Positions 15,404 through 22,613 of a stretch of DNA of 64,000 bases are shown piece by piece. A program made the position numbers and the translations under genes. How positions within the stretch are numbered: the stretch's first letter is position 1; each line of letters starts with the position of its first letter. The notes below the pieces were generated by a model, which was not told the DNA's origin, searched no databases, and was given only the letters and a program-made list of their open reading frames with translations. The stretch spans positions 62,001 to 126,000 of IMG/VR virus record IMGVR_UViG_3300027793_000052, one strand, 5' to 3'. This DNA is from a virus.

Positions 15404-15637
15404 ATGGAATTAAAAGTCGGCAAAACATATATAACAAATAACCATCCTGAAATAGATAGTGATTTGCATAATAAGAGATTTATGGTTATAAGTTCTGAGA
15501 AAATACAAGATACACAAATTTACCTATTAAAGTTTGACCATTGTGAAAAACAACGTATGATAAATGAAGTTAATGTTAGTAAATATATCACAGAATCTAT
15601 AGAACCATTAAGACATTTAAAACTACATAAGATATGA
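15404..15637 (+). CDS. SH3-like small barrel protein
   Basis: 77 residues: ELKVGKTYITNN, KRFMVISSE, QIYLLKFDHC and the C-terminus LRHLKLHKI. It belongs to the group of free-standing barrels ending in a basic-hydrophobic strand (LKFI, KLKLI, FKFI) found at 20768-23222. ATGA-type overlap with the next gene. Confidence 0.6.
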   Translation: MELKVGKTYITNNHPEIDSDLHNKRFMVISSEKIQDTQIYLLKFDHCEKQRMINEVNVSKYITESIEPLRHLKLHKI

Positions 15638-15807
15638 AAAAAGAAAATCATAAAAAAGATTTATCCCAACAAAAAGAAGAATTATATAAGAAGTGGGAAA
15701 ATACAGGAATATTCGATAATCTAAGAGGTGGTTTAAAAGAAAATATTTCAAAGTTATATGAATGTTGTGCTTCATCAATTATTTTATCTGGGGATACAAA
15801 GAAATAA
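15634..15807 (+). CDS. Small helical phage protein
   Basis: 57 residues from ATG 15634, overlapping the previous stop as ATGA. It reads LYKKWENTGIFDNLRGGLKE, then KLYECCASSII, the form of a short helical protein frequent in Bacteroidota phages (KWExSGLL...). Function unknown. Confidence 0.6.
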   Translation: MKKENHKKDLSQQKEELYKKWENTGIFDNLRGGLKENISKLYECCASSIILSGDTKK

Positions 15808-15810
15808 TAT

Positions 15811-15864
15811 ATGGATGAATTTAAATATGACACATTTGAAGAATGGTTTGATAAAGATAAGTAA
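15811..15864 (+). CDS. Possible 17-residue peptide
   Basis: ATG 15811, MDEFKYDTFEEWFDKDK, stop. It sits between two genes with 3-nt gaps and resembles the acidic W-F-D pieces of neighbouring proteins, so it could be a remnant. Low confidence. Confidence 0.3.
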   Translation: MDEFKYDTFEEWFDKDK

Positions 15865-15867
15865 ATT

Positions 15868-16146
15868 ATGAAGGTAATAAATGTAGAATATCCAACAAAC
15901 CCCAAACAATTATACGAAGGGGAGTTTGTCAAATACTCAACCCAAACAAGTAGATATCCACAATCACTTGGTGGTATATGGTATTTTATGGATGAGGTAA
16001 AAAAGAGTTGTGAAAAATTGGGTTACCCTGGCATATTCTTATACAATGTAGAAGAAATGGCAGATGTACCTATAAACGATAGACTAGAGAAATCGGTATA
16101 TATTAGATGGGATTTTATTAGAACACATAACAGAAGAAATGGTTGA
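15868..16146 (+). CDS. Hypothetical protein
   Basis: 92 residues with a beta-rich start (KVINVEYPTNPKQLYEGEFV) and a helix (FMDEVKKSCEKLGYPGIFLY). Its stop overlaps the next short gene by 8 bp; the two together might once have been a single protein. No family recognised. Confidence 0.6.
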   Translation: MKVINVEYPTNPKQLYEGEFVKYSTQTSRYPQSLGGIWYFMDEVKKSCEKLGYPGIFLYNVEEMADVPINDRLEKSVYIRWDFIRTHNRRNG

Positions 16147-16258
16147 TGCCTATGTTAAAGAAAAATCACAAGAGTTTGAATGGTCATTTAAAACCTTTCT
16201 TATGGTTAAATTGGGATATATTGGCATGGATGATAATGGTAAATGGATTAAGGAATGA
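16139..16258 (+). CDS. Small protein, possibly split from the upstream gene
   Basis: A 39-residue frame, MVDAYVKEKSQEFEWSFKTF then LGYIGMDDNGKWIKE, overlapping the gene before it by 8 bp and the one after it as ATGA. The coupling supports translation. It may be the displaced C-terminal domain of the 15868 gene after a frameshift. Confidence 0.5.
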   Translation: MVDAYVKEKSQEFEWSFKTFLMVKLGYIGMDDNGKWIKE

Positions 16259-16452
16259 AATACTTTAAGAACAGTGAAGTAAAAAAGGCACTAAGAGAAA
16301 GAAACATACATATCATAAATAATTGGTTACACTTAAATTTTAAATGTGGCCCACAGGCAACAGTTACATATGATAATGATTTCCCAATCACCTTACAAGG
16401 AAAATATGTTGGCGTTGAATGTAACTGTGGTAAAACATTTTATGAAGAATGA
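16255..16452 (+). CDS. Small Cys-containing protein
   Basis: 65 residues: a basic helix (VKKALRERNIHIINNWLHL) then FKCGPQ and VECNCGKTFYEE. The end is a half zinc-ribbon. ATGA coupling on both sides. Confidence 0.6.
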   Translation: MKYFKNSEVKKALRERNIHIINNWLHLNFKCGPQATVTYDNDFPITLQGKYVGVECNCGKTFYEE

Positions 16453-16691
16453 AAATCCGTAAACATCTAAAAACCTTATGGGATGATGAAATAAAAATCA
16501 TAACCAATCATGAAGAATTTATGCAGTATGGTAATGAAGTTTGTAGAAGGGGAAAGAATTTCTGGAATGACCCAAATCGAACAACAATAAGTTTCGATGA
16601 ATTTGATAATATTCCTTATGACTGGGATAAAGAATATCTAAAAATAGTAAAAAGAAGGAATCACGAAACCGTATATAGAATAAAGTATTAA
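16449..16691 (+). CDS. Hypothetical protein
   Basis: 80 residues, charged and aromatic-rich, ending RRNHETVYRIKY, a basic strand like the other small proteins nearby. No function can be inferred. Confidence 0.6.
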   Translation: MKIRKHLKTLWDDEIKIITNHEEFMQYGNEVCRRGKNFWNDPNRTTISFDEFDNIPYDWDKEYLKIVKRRNHETVYRIKY

Positions 16692-16696
16692 TAATA

Positions 16697-16707
16697 GATA
16701 TTTATTC
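16697..16707 (+). promoter_or_regulatory. Late-type promoter motif GATATTTAT
   Basis: GATATTTATTC begins 15 nt before the ATG at 16712, a leader-bearing cargo gene. Confidence 0.6.
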
Positions 16708-16711
16708 TTAT

Positions 16712-17098
16712 ATGAGAAACCTAATCAGGAAAATATTAAAGGAAGAAGTTATTAAAAGTTTTCTAATGGAACTTGATTCTTTAAATATACCCAAAGAAGA
16801 TTATATCATATTTGGTTCAGGCCCCATGGCAATTAAAGGATTACTTGAACCTTCAGACCTTGATGTTGTGGTAAGAGAAAATGTATATAAGGAAATGTTC
16901 GGTAATAAGGAACCAATAAGAATCGGTAATATAGAATTATGTTATACATGGCCTGATATGGATATAGAAGAATTATTTAATAATGTAGAATGGTATGATG
17001 GTTATCCATTTGCCTCCATTAGTATGGTAAGACAATATAAGAAACAAATGAATCGACAAAAAGACATAGAAGATTTAAAGTTATTAGACCCTGAGTAA
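16712..17098 (+). CDS. Nucleotidyltransferase-like cargo protein with leader
   Basis: 128 residues. Leader RNLIRKILKEE (site L-K-E) is followed by a minimal nucleotidyltransferase fold: FGSGPMAIKG (glycine-serine motif) and SDLDVVV (catalytic D-x-D), then a beta strand IELCYTW. The family transfers NMP groups to proteins, RNA or small molecules (MNT/HEPN antitoxin, kanamycin NTase-like). If the leader is a capsid-targeting sequence, this enzyme would enter the cell with the DNA. The substrate is unknown. Confidence 0.7.
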   Translation: MRNLIRKILKEEVIKSFLMELDSLNIPKEDYIIFGSGPMAIKGLLEPSDLDVVVRENVYKEMFGNKEPIRIGNIELCYTWPDMDIEELFNNVEWYDGYPFASISMVRQYKKQMNRQKDIEDLKLLDPE

Positions 17099-17115
17099 TC
17101 CTCGGGGTTTTTTTA
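17089..17115 (+). terminator. Rho-independent terminator overlapping the stop codon
   Basis: A 7-bp stem CCCTGAG/CTCGGGG with loop TAATC and a following T-run; the stop TAA of the nucleotidyltransferase gene is within the loop. Confidence 0.8.
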
Positions 17116-18008
17116 TGTTATAGATGTATCGTTAGACCTGAAGTCTACTCGGACTGATGTACTGAAAACTAACACTTATTAGTACCATAATTATATTCAT
17201 GTGTGGATACCCTCGATCCGGTCAATAGGCAACGCTATTTGCCAAATGGAGTAAAAATCTCGATCTTGGTGGGGGTATGTGGTAAAAAGTGGTAAATAAG
17301 GGTAATTTATGACACGAAATGTTTTTTATGCCACGGTAAGTACTATAAGAAATCCATTGAAAAAGTTTGCCAAACCAAAAGGGAACTGACCCCTCCGCGA
17401 ATTTCCTGACAAATTTTCAGGCTAGTCCTCCCCATTTTGTCATGTGACAATATGACATGTTGAGAAAAGCCAGTGTACCGTAATTGGGTTTTACAGTACA
17501 CCGACATTTTGTCATCCTACTTGTACTTGTATTACACCCTTCTCTGATCGGGATGTAGCGTATATTAGACTTGGCGTCCAATATTCAACACCTTTAACAA
17601 CATATTTGTAAAGGTAATAAGGTTCATTTATTGTTTCCATATATTAAAGATAATAAGAATTTTTCTAACTATCAAGATATTTATATTATATACGTTAGGT
17701 TTTTCTACATGTTTTATTACCTATCCCGAAAAAAATGTAGGACAAGAGGTTAATAGGATTTATCCCGTCCCAAAACTATTAAGACATATATAAACAATAA
17801 ATCACTTATGATTAAGGTTTATTTAAATTATTTCTCCTGGTAGAGATTAGATAACAGTTCTGAGGGACTTCTTTATGATGGTTTAAAAAAAATCGATAAA
17901 TTATAAGGTTTTAAAGTTTTTTTTGATACACCTAGAGATGGGTGTTTTGTTGTGCTCATCTGTACAGATTGTATGTATTCTTAATATTAAATTTTATTTT
18001 ATTATCTG
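17116..18008. other. Structured non-coding region, about 890 bp
   Basis: No credible frame on either strand. Clear hairpins: GTGTACCGTAA with TTTTACAGTACAC at about 17473-17501, CCTGA-TTCAGG near 17407-17422, TTGTCATGTGACAA near 17436-17451, and GGCAA-TTGCC near 17227-17244. A late-type motif GATATTTATATT at about 17685 has no gene behind it but is followed by TCTACAT...ATGTAGGA pairing, suggesting a late-transcribed RNA. Function unknown. Confidence 0.5.
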
Positions 18009-18024
18009 AATATTTATTATTGAT

Positions 18025-18831
18025 ATGAAAAATCTAATTAAAAAGATATTGAAGGAAAATGATTTTAATCCAGATGATTTTAGTTGGGTTAATTTGGAAT
18101 TGGAACCAATTAGAGATCGTAAACATAGATCGGAAATTATTGAAGATACAATAGCCAAAGTTAAAGAATATAAGGGTTGGAGAATATATAAGGATAAATT
18201 TAATGGTGTGGTTTATTGGGATGGTACTGAAGGTTACACTGGTATGGCGACACCTGAATGGGATGAGGCTTTTAAAATACCTGTTGATATAAGCTATCAT
18301 AATGATTATGATAATGTAACTGTTATACATACCCCTGAATTTAAATACGTTGTGGAGTTACAGGAATGGTATAGTAAAAATTATTTTGAGATTGTGTATA
18401 AAGTACTAACCGATTATATAAACCAAGATGAGGTACCTGGTATAATTGAAACAAAAAGTTTAATTAAAAAGATATTGAAGGAAAATGAATGGGAATGGGC
18501 AGAAGATTTGATTGGTGGTGATAGTTTATATGCCAAAGCCATGTCATTAATTCCTGAAAACCTTAATGAATATAATAGATGTCTTATTTTATTTGAGAGG
18601 GAATTAGATTGGGATGAAGCCCAAATTTTATTAAAAGTCCTTAGGGAGAAAGGTTGGAAGATAACTGAAGTTTCGGATGATAGTAGAATTAAATGTATTC
18701 TTAAATATAGTAAAACTCACGAAGGATATGTTAATTTAAAAAATCCTTTTATTTCATTTGGGGATTCTAGGTATACGTACAACAATGTTAATTCTGTTAA
18801 GTGGGAAGATGTTTTAAAAATTAAAATTTAA
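18025..18831 (+). CDS. Double-leader cargo polyprotein
   Basis: 268 residues with the leader KNLIKKILKEN at the start and a second copy, SLIKKILKENEWEWAED, at residues about 145-161. The second copy equals the N-terminus of the next gene (KNLIKKILRENEWEWAEE at 19175). Thus two leader-bearing cargo domains are fused. The second half (YNRCLILFERELDWDEAQIL then LREKGWKIT) is the repeated module of the proteins at 3063 and 4530. Cleavage at both L-K-E sites would release two proteins. Inference; function unknown. Confidence 0.75.
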   Translation: MKNLIKKILKENDFNPDDFSWVNLELEPIRDRKHRSEIIEDTIAKVKEYKGWRIYKDKFNGVVYWDGTEGYTGMATPEWDEAFKIPVDISYHNDYDNVTVIHTPEFKYVVELQEWYSKNYFEIVYKVLTDYINQDEVPGIIETKSLIKKILKENEWEWAEDLIGGDSLYAKAMSLIPENLNEYNRCLILFERELDWDEAQILLKVLREKGWKITEVSDDSRIKCILKYSKTHEGYVNLKNPFISFGDSRYTYNNVNSVKWEDVLKIKI

Positions 18832-18839
18832 ATTTTTTA

Positions 18840-18869
18840 TTGCCAATTAAATTATTTTCCTTATCTTTG
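18840..18869 (+). promoter_or_regulatory. Two-part host-type promoter with no downstream gene
   Basis: TTGCC (18840) and TATCTTTG (18862) keep the 22-nt spacing. Downstream is not a gene but a palindrome GATATGAT...ATCATATC (18879-18902), so the product may be a small RNA or the region is regulatory. Confidence 0.6.
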
Positions 18870-18952
18870 TGGTATATTGATATGATGTTATAATCATATC
18901 TTGCCACTAACAAATCTTCTTTAGGGGCCGTGTATACTCCAACACAATCAAT

Positions 18953-19009
18953 TTAAAAAATTTCATTATAAGGCAGGGTCTTAGCTGTTGGCCTCTCACC
19001 ATCTCTCAT
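18953..19009 (-). CDS. Leaderless 18-residue mini-gene
   Basis: On the minus strand a -7 box TACCTTTA (19021-19014) ends 4 nt before ATG 19009, with a TTGGCC element starting at 19044, the same geometry as the other promoters. The frame is MRDGERPTAKTLPYNEIF then stop. In the same frame after the stop the sequence stays open and protein-like (CVGVYTAPKEDLLVARYDYN) to about 18830. Could be a regulatory leader peptide, a tiny protein or a decayed gene. Confidence 0.45.
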   Translation of the reverse strand: MRDGERPTAKTLPYNEIF

Positions 19010-19074
19010 AGTATAAAGGTACGACTTTTATTTCAATTGGCCAAAAAAACAACATGACAATGTGTCACTTTTTT

Positions 19075-19122
19075 TTAAAAAAGGCAGGTGGCGTTCTGGT
19101 TGCCTCTCACATCCTCTGTCAC
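19075..19122 (-). CDS. Leaderless 15-residue mini-gene, paralogue of the one at 19009
   Basis: On the minus strand TTGCC starts at 19156, TACCTTTA at 19134 (22 nt apart), and GTG 19122 follows the -7 box by exactly 4 nt. The frame is MTEDVRGNQNATCLF, stop within a T-run. The DNA matches the neighbouring mini-gene over GAGAGGC-AAC. The 3' end AGGCA...TGCCTTTTTT is a terminator, so it may equally be a roughly 50-nt small RNA. Confidence 0.45.
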   Translation of the reverse strand: MTEDVRGNQNATCLF

Positions 19123-19126
19123 AATG

Positions 19127-19156
19127 TAAAGGTACTAATAATTTTTTAATTGGCAA
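19127..19156 (-). promoter_or_regulatory. Two-part host-type promoter on the minus strand
   Basis: TTGCCAATTAAA then TACCTTTA with 22-nt spacing. A slightly diverged copy lies at 19014-19044. The two direct repeats span about 100 bp each. Confidence 0.6.
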
Positions 19157-19174
19157 TGAATATTTATAAGATAT

Positions 19175-19861
19175 ATGAAAAATTTAATTAAAAAGATATT
19201 AAGGGAAAATGAATGGGAATGGGCGGAGGAAACATTGGACCGAGCAGTTGATCCTTATAGAATGGATGTAAATGAATTAGTTTATTTTCTTAATCAATTT
19301 TTTCAACAAAATAAATCCCCAAGATTTAATAGAACATATGTGGCAGAATATGATAGAGGTACCTTTACCATTGGTGATGAAACAGGATTATATGTTTCAA
19401 TGTTAGATACGGATGAAACTTTTTATTATGCCATAAAATCTTTAAAAAGAAGCATAATAAGTCTAACCAATAACAGAGAACTATTGGATGAATATCAGGA
19501 TTTATATGATACATTAATACCTTTGATAAAAGAAGATATAATGGAACAGGCAAACGATATGGACTGGTTTAATATCGATGATATGCCAGAACCAAAAGGA
19601 ATTGCCCTAGCAAATATAATTGAAGAATATTTCAAAGATAATAATTTACCTTATCATATTATGATAAGACAAGATAATGCCGTTATATACATCAAAGATA
19701 CCAATTTTATATATTTTAGCGGATGGACCGAATTATTCACCATGGATAATATTATTAATGATATAATGATTGATTTAGATTCCTTACAATCATCAAAAAG
19801 CATTAATAGATGGAATATCTTATACAACAATCTTAAATCTTTATTTGATAAATTAAAATAA
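19175..19861 (+). CDS. Cargo protein with capsid-targeting-like leader
   Basis: 228 residues with leader KNLIKKILRENEWEWAEE (site L-R-E), identical in design to the internal leader of the previous gene. The rest is helical, with two related halves: DVNELVYFLNQFFQQN and ALANIIEEYFKDNNLPYH, each followed by beta strands and a segment of YLDTDE or YFSG type. AATATTTAT begins 16 nt before the ATG. Function unknown. Confidence 0.7.
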   Translation: MKNLIKKILRENEWEWAEETLDRAVDPYRMDVNELVYFLNQFFQQNKSPRFNRTYVAEYDRGTFTIGDETGLYVSMLDTDETFYYAIKSLKRSIISLTNNRELLDEYQDLYDTLIPLIKEDIMEQANDMDWFNIDDMPEPKGIALANIIEEYFKDNNLPYHIMIRQDNAVIYIKDTNFIYFSGWTELFTMDNIINDIMIDLDSLQSSKSINRWNILYNNLKSLFDKLK

Positions 19862-19887
19862 TTTTCTTACATTTATTCCATATAAGA

Positions 19888-20187
19888 ATGGAAATAAAAG
19901 AAGGAGATAGATTTCTTAATTTAAACACAGGCACCATTATTAAAATAGATTATATTGTTAATAGACCTGAATTTTATTTTATTGGCAATGATGAAGCAGG
20001 AGAAGAATTTTCAACAATAATGAGGGATGAATGGATATGCAAGGTTAGCAATTTAACCGACCCAACCAAATCCAAAGAAATTCCTTTGGATAGTCTAAAG
20101 GGAATAATAGAAAATTCCAATCTTATACAAGCTTACAAGGAAGAACCCATTAAACCAATAAAACATATAAAACAATATAAACTATGA
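19888..20187 (+). CDS. SH3-like small barrel protein
   Basis: 99 residues: IKEGDRFLNLNTGTIIKIDY and a C-terminal IKHIKQYKL. It belongs with the group of small barrels. ATGA-type overlap with the following membrane protein. Confidence 0.6.
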   Translation: MEIKEGDRFLNLNTGTIIKIDYIVNRPEFYFIGNDEAGEEFSTIMRDEWICKVSNLTDPTKSKEIPLDSLKGIIENSNLIQAYKEEPIKPIKHIKQYKL

Positions 20188-20444
20188 TAATCTTAAAAAC
20201 ATTGGCCCCAATTCTAGGATTGATTGCCTTTATTATGGCAATTAGAGAATTCTTGGGCAAAGAAAGACCCAAGAAAAATTGGTATAGAGTTTATTTAAGC
20301 CTTGTAACTTTAATTATACTTACCACATTGGCAATACATGATTGGTTCTCGGTAACCATTTGGTTAATTGTATTTGTAATTTGTTTTTTTAGGCTAGAAA
20401 AGGATGGTATTCACATATTCAAGAATGACAAGATGACAGAATAA
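20184..20444 (+). CDS. Small membrane protein, 2-3 helices
   Basis: 86 residues with hydrophobic segments LAPILGLIAFIMAI, VYLSLVTLIILTTLAI and VTIWLIVFVICFF, ending in a polar tail. Coupled to the barrel protein gene upstream. No family recognised. Confidence 0.65.
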   Translation: MIILKTLAPILGLIAFIMAIREFLGKERPKKNWYRVYLSLVTLIILTTLAIHDWFSVTIWLIVFVICFFRLEKDGIHIFKNDKMTE

Positions 20445-20449
20445 AAATT

Positions 20450-20740
20450 TGGAACAAGATTTGTACTGGATGGCCGGCCTATGGGGACCCCCTGTATAGC
20501 CCCCCGGCGGGGGTGCCCGTATCCCCCCTCCCCCTCTGGGAGGGTCTGCGGGGTAGAAAGCGGGGTTCGGTTCCCCATTCATATCCGGGACCTGGTGGCA
20601 AAATTTTCCGGGAAAAATTTAAGCCAAAAAAGCGTTCCTAAAATTCCGGGAAAAATTGTCTAGAAAAAGGACCCCACCCCCTACATAGTTAAAAACCTAT
20701 TCCGGAATTTCCGGGAAAAAATTCACCCATATTTGTTTCT
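20450..20740. other. GC-rich non-coding island with CCGGGAAAAATT repeats
   Basis: About 290 bp with long C and G runs (GACCCCCTG, GCCCCCCGGCGGGGGTG, CCCCCCTCCCCCTCTGGGAGGG), in a genome otherwise below about 35% GC. The right half holds three copies of TTCCGGGAAAAATT (near 20606, 20644, 20709). No gene. Composition suggests a foreign insert or a cis-acting DNA site. Confidence 0.6.
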
Positions 20741-20755
20741 CTATATGGGAATTAT

Positions 20756-20763
20756 TATATTTG
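20756..20763 (+). promoter_or_regulatory. TATATTTG -7 box, near-leaderless
   Basis: TATATTTG ends 4 nt before the ATG at 20768 and follows the GC-rich island. Confidence 0.7.
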
Positions 20764-20767
20764 TGTT

Positions 20768-21019
20768 ATGGAATTTAAATCAGGAGATAAAGTTATAATA
20801 ACAAAACGGTATAAGGGTAATTATGCCGATGTGGGCATGGAGGGTGAGTTTATTAAATCGGAAGAAGATTGGGATGGTGACGAAAGTTCACCAACCTATG
20901 GTACAATGATTACATTCTATCAATTAAAAATTGGTACCCAAAAAACTTGGTGTGTTGGTATTAAACCAAAAGGTGTACATGATTGGAATGGTGAGGGAAT
21001 TAAATTTAGATTTGTATGA
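20768..21019 (+). CDS. SH3-like small barrel protein
   Basis: 83 residues: EFKSGDKVIITKRYKGNYAD, MEGEFIKSEEDW, ending GIKFRFV. First of five consecutive small barrel proteins (20768-22032), separated by 1-3 nt and sharing a C-terminal basic-hydrophobic strand. Confidence 0.65.
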   Translation: MEFKSGDKVIITKRYKGNYADVGMEGEFIKSEEDWDGDESSPTYGTMITFYQLKIGTQKTWCVGIKPKGVHDWNGEGIKFRFV

Positions 21020-21020
21020 T

Positions 21021-21263
21021 ATGGAATATAAGGTGGGAGATATTCTTATCCTTAGGGAAGTTATAGATGATATAAAGTTATATAAGACAGAACTAGGTAA
21101 GGAACAAGTTATTGTGGAGATAAGAAAGAATGGTTTTCTTCATACAAGATTCCGTAATAGTTTGTTATCCCATTATCTTCATCCTGATGGTACATATGTT
21201 AAATGTTGTGAGCATAGGAGAGATTTAATTAGTAAGTGGGTACCACAATTAAAAATTATATAA
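21021..21263 (+). CDS. SH3-like small barrel protein
   Basis: 80 residues from ATG 21021, 1 nt after the previous stop; a frame opening at 20931 is inside the upstream gene. EYKVGDILILREVID, HPDGTYVKCCEHR, ending VPQLKII. Confidence 0.65.
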   Translation: MEYKVGDILILREVIDDIKLYKTELGKEQVIVEIRKNGFLHTRFRNSLLSHYLHPDGTYVKCCEHRRDLISKWVPQLKII

Positions 21264-21266
21264 AAA

Positions 21267-21524
21267 ATGAATTTTACCAAATTAAGAAAAGGTGATATTG
21301 TAAGATGGGATCTAGACTCAATCCTATATAAAATATTGGATATTGATACCACCCAAGATAATCAAATACTTTGGGGTTGGATTGGTAGTGATTGGGATGG
21401 TGGTAGTATATATAAAACAAGGTGGCATAATTCTTATGATAATATAAATGATTTAATATCCAAAGGTCAAATTAGTATTATTGAAAGAGGTGGCTTTTAT
21501 TTAAAACCATTAAAGTTTATATAA
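21267..21524 (+). CDS. SH3-like small barrel protein
   Basis: 85 residues: LRKGDIVRWDLDSILYKILD, GWIGSDWDGGSIYKTRW, ending LKPLKFI. Clearly related to the next gene (FVWSDEGIIYTVMDI... WWSHDIYG), so the pair is a tandem duplication. Confidence 0.65.
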   Translation: MNFTKLRKGDIVRWDLDSILYKILDIDTTQDNQILWGWIGSDWDGGSIYKTRWHNSYDNINDLISKGQISIIERGGFYLKPLKFI

Positions 21525-21525
21525 T

Positions 21526-21792
21526 ATGAAATTAAACATTGGGGATAAATTTGTTTGGTCGGATGAAGGGATTATTTATACCGTCATGGATATTAATACC
21601 TCAAGGGACATAGGTCAGGTTTTGGTTGAATGGTGGTCACATGATATTTATGGCATATATGGAAAAAAGATTACGTGGGATTCCACCCTTCAAACCTTGG
21701 AAGGTTTTTTATCTGATGGCACAATATGCCTTATTTATCAGGGCAATCTTTTGGGACCAAAAGGATCCGTTAAAAAATTAAAATTAATTTAA
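21526..21792 (+). CDS. SH3-like small barrel protein
   Basis: 88 residues: LNIGDKFVWSDEGIIYTVMD, EWWSHDIYG, ending VKKLKLI. Tandem paralogue of the preceding gene. Confidence 0.65.
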   Translation: MKLNIGDKFVWSDEGIIYTVMDINTSRDIGQVLVEWWSHDIYGIYGKKITWDSTLQTLEGFLSDGTICLIYQGNLLGPKGSVKKLKLI

Positions 21793-21795
21793 TAT

Positions 21796-22032
21796 ATGAA
21801 TAAGGTTAAAATTGTTGGATATCATAAAAAAACTTATTGGTATTCTAATTATGTTGGCCAGATTTTTGATTTTATTCGTATTGAGGAAGATGGTTCTTAT
21901 ATTGTTCTTGGCACATCTGTTAATCCTTATCATACTCATGTTATTTATCATATATGGTCTGAGGATGGCAGGCTTGTATTTGATAATTCATTTGTTTTAT
22001 CGCCATCTAAAATTAAATTTAAATTTATTTGA
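21796..22032 (+). CDS. Small beta protein, paralogue of the gene at 22995
   Basis: 78 residues: KVKIVGYHKKTYWYSNYVGQ, ending KIKFKFI. The gene at 22995 has VIITKSSKDTYWYANKLGQ and ends KKFKFC, so these two are paralogues separated by a membrane protein gene and an RNA locus. Confidence 0.65.
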   Translation: MNKVKIVGYHKKTYWYSNYVGQIFDFIRIEEDGSYIVLGTSVNPYHTHVIYHIWSEDGRLVFDNSFVLSPSKIKFKFI

Positions 22033-22128
22033 ATAATTTAAAAATGTGTGGATGGGGAAAAATATCCGGATTACGTCCATTTATCCCCCCGCCCCCTTTT
22101 TTTTATTTGTTTTTTAAATTCTTTTTCT

Positions 22129-22136
22129 TATCTTTG
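22129..22136 (+). promoter_or_regulatory. TATCTTTG -7 box
   Basis: TATCTTTG, 20 nt upstream of the ATG at 22157, so this mRNA carries a short leader. Confidence 0.55.
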
Positions 22137-22156
22137 TTTTATCAAATTTATGATAT

Positions 22157-22393
22157 ATGAAAACATTTGTTAAATTATTAATGGTTATTTCTTTTATTCT
22201 ATCATTCATTTTTGTTGGTGATATGGTTGTGGATGCAATTATGGGTTTATTTCCCATTTCAGCAAATGAATGGTTTCCCATTCTTAGATTTTTGGTTTGG
22301 ATATTTACCTTCACCTTTAATTTGGCTTTAACAATTGTTTTATATTTTATTGTGGTTTATATTATTTCTTTGATAATAGGTTTATTGGATTAA
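22157..22393 (+). CDS. Small two-helix membrane protein
   Basis: 78 residues, mostly hydrophobic: LLMVISFILSFIFVGDMVV, then FLVWIFTFTFNLALTIVLYF and VYIISLIIGLLD. Probably two or three membrane passes. No family recognised. Confidence 0.65.
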   Translation: MKTFVKLLMVISFILSFIFVGDMVVDAIMGLFPISANEWFPILRFLVWIFTFTFNLALTIVLYFIVVYIISLIIGLLD

Positions 22394-22487
22394 AATTATT
22401 ATTTTTGAAGTTTTTTATGGCGGATAACCAGATGAAAGGTATATAGTGCATATCACATTTAGTGTATCAAAGAAATGGAACCGTCAC

Positions 22488-22515
22488 CCTCCCATGTAAA
22501 AGTGGGAGGTTTTTA
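22488..22515 (+). terminator. Rho-independent terminator
   Basis: CCTCCCA and TGGGAGG form a 7-bp stem with an 8-nt loop and a T5 tail, directly before the tRNA-like element. Confidence 0.8.
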
Positions 22516-22517
22516 AT

Positions 22518-22613
22518 AGTCAGGTGGCGGAATATGGTGTTAAAATAAGGAGGAGAGGTTACCGAGCCGCAAACCATGCGGGAGCTTCACAGGTTCGATT
22601 CCTGTCCTGACTA
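22518..22613 (+). tRNA. tRNA-like RNA with canonical ends and atypical core
   Basis: A perfect 7-bp acceptor stem AGTCAGG (22518-22524) / CCTGACT (22606-22612) and a perfect T arm ACAGG-TTCGATT-CCTGT (22589-22605) are followed by A and CA. The 5' side TGGCGGAATATGG resembles a Leu/Ser tRNA D arm. However no normal anticodon arm with U33 can be drawn; the core instead has CCGCA-AACCA-TGCGG (22567-22581). The core of about 64 nt is longer than in a class I tRNA. Either a degenerate tRNA or a genuine tRNA mimic. Confidence 0.45.

Noticed and set aside
20481-20663. 60-codon frame in the GC-rich island
   Set aside because: No start context or promoter geometry, and the residue mix reflects C/G runs; treated as non-coding.
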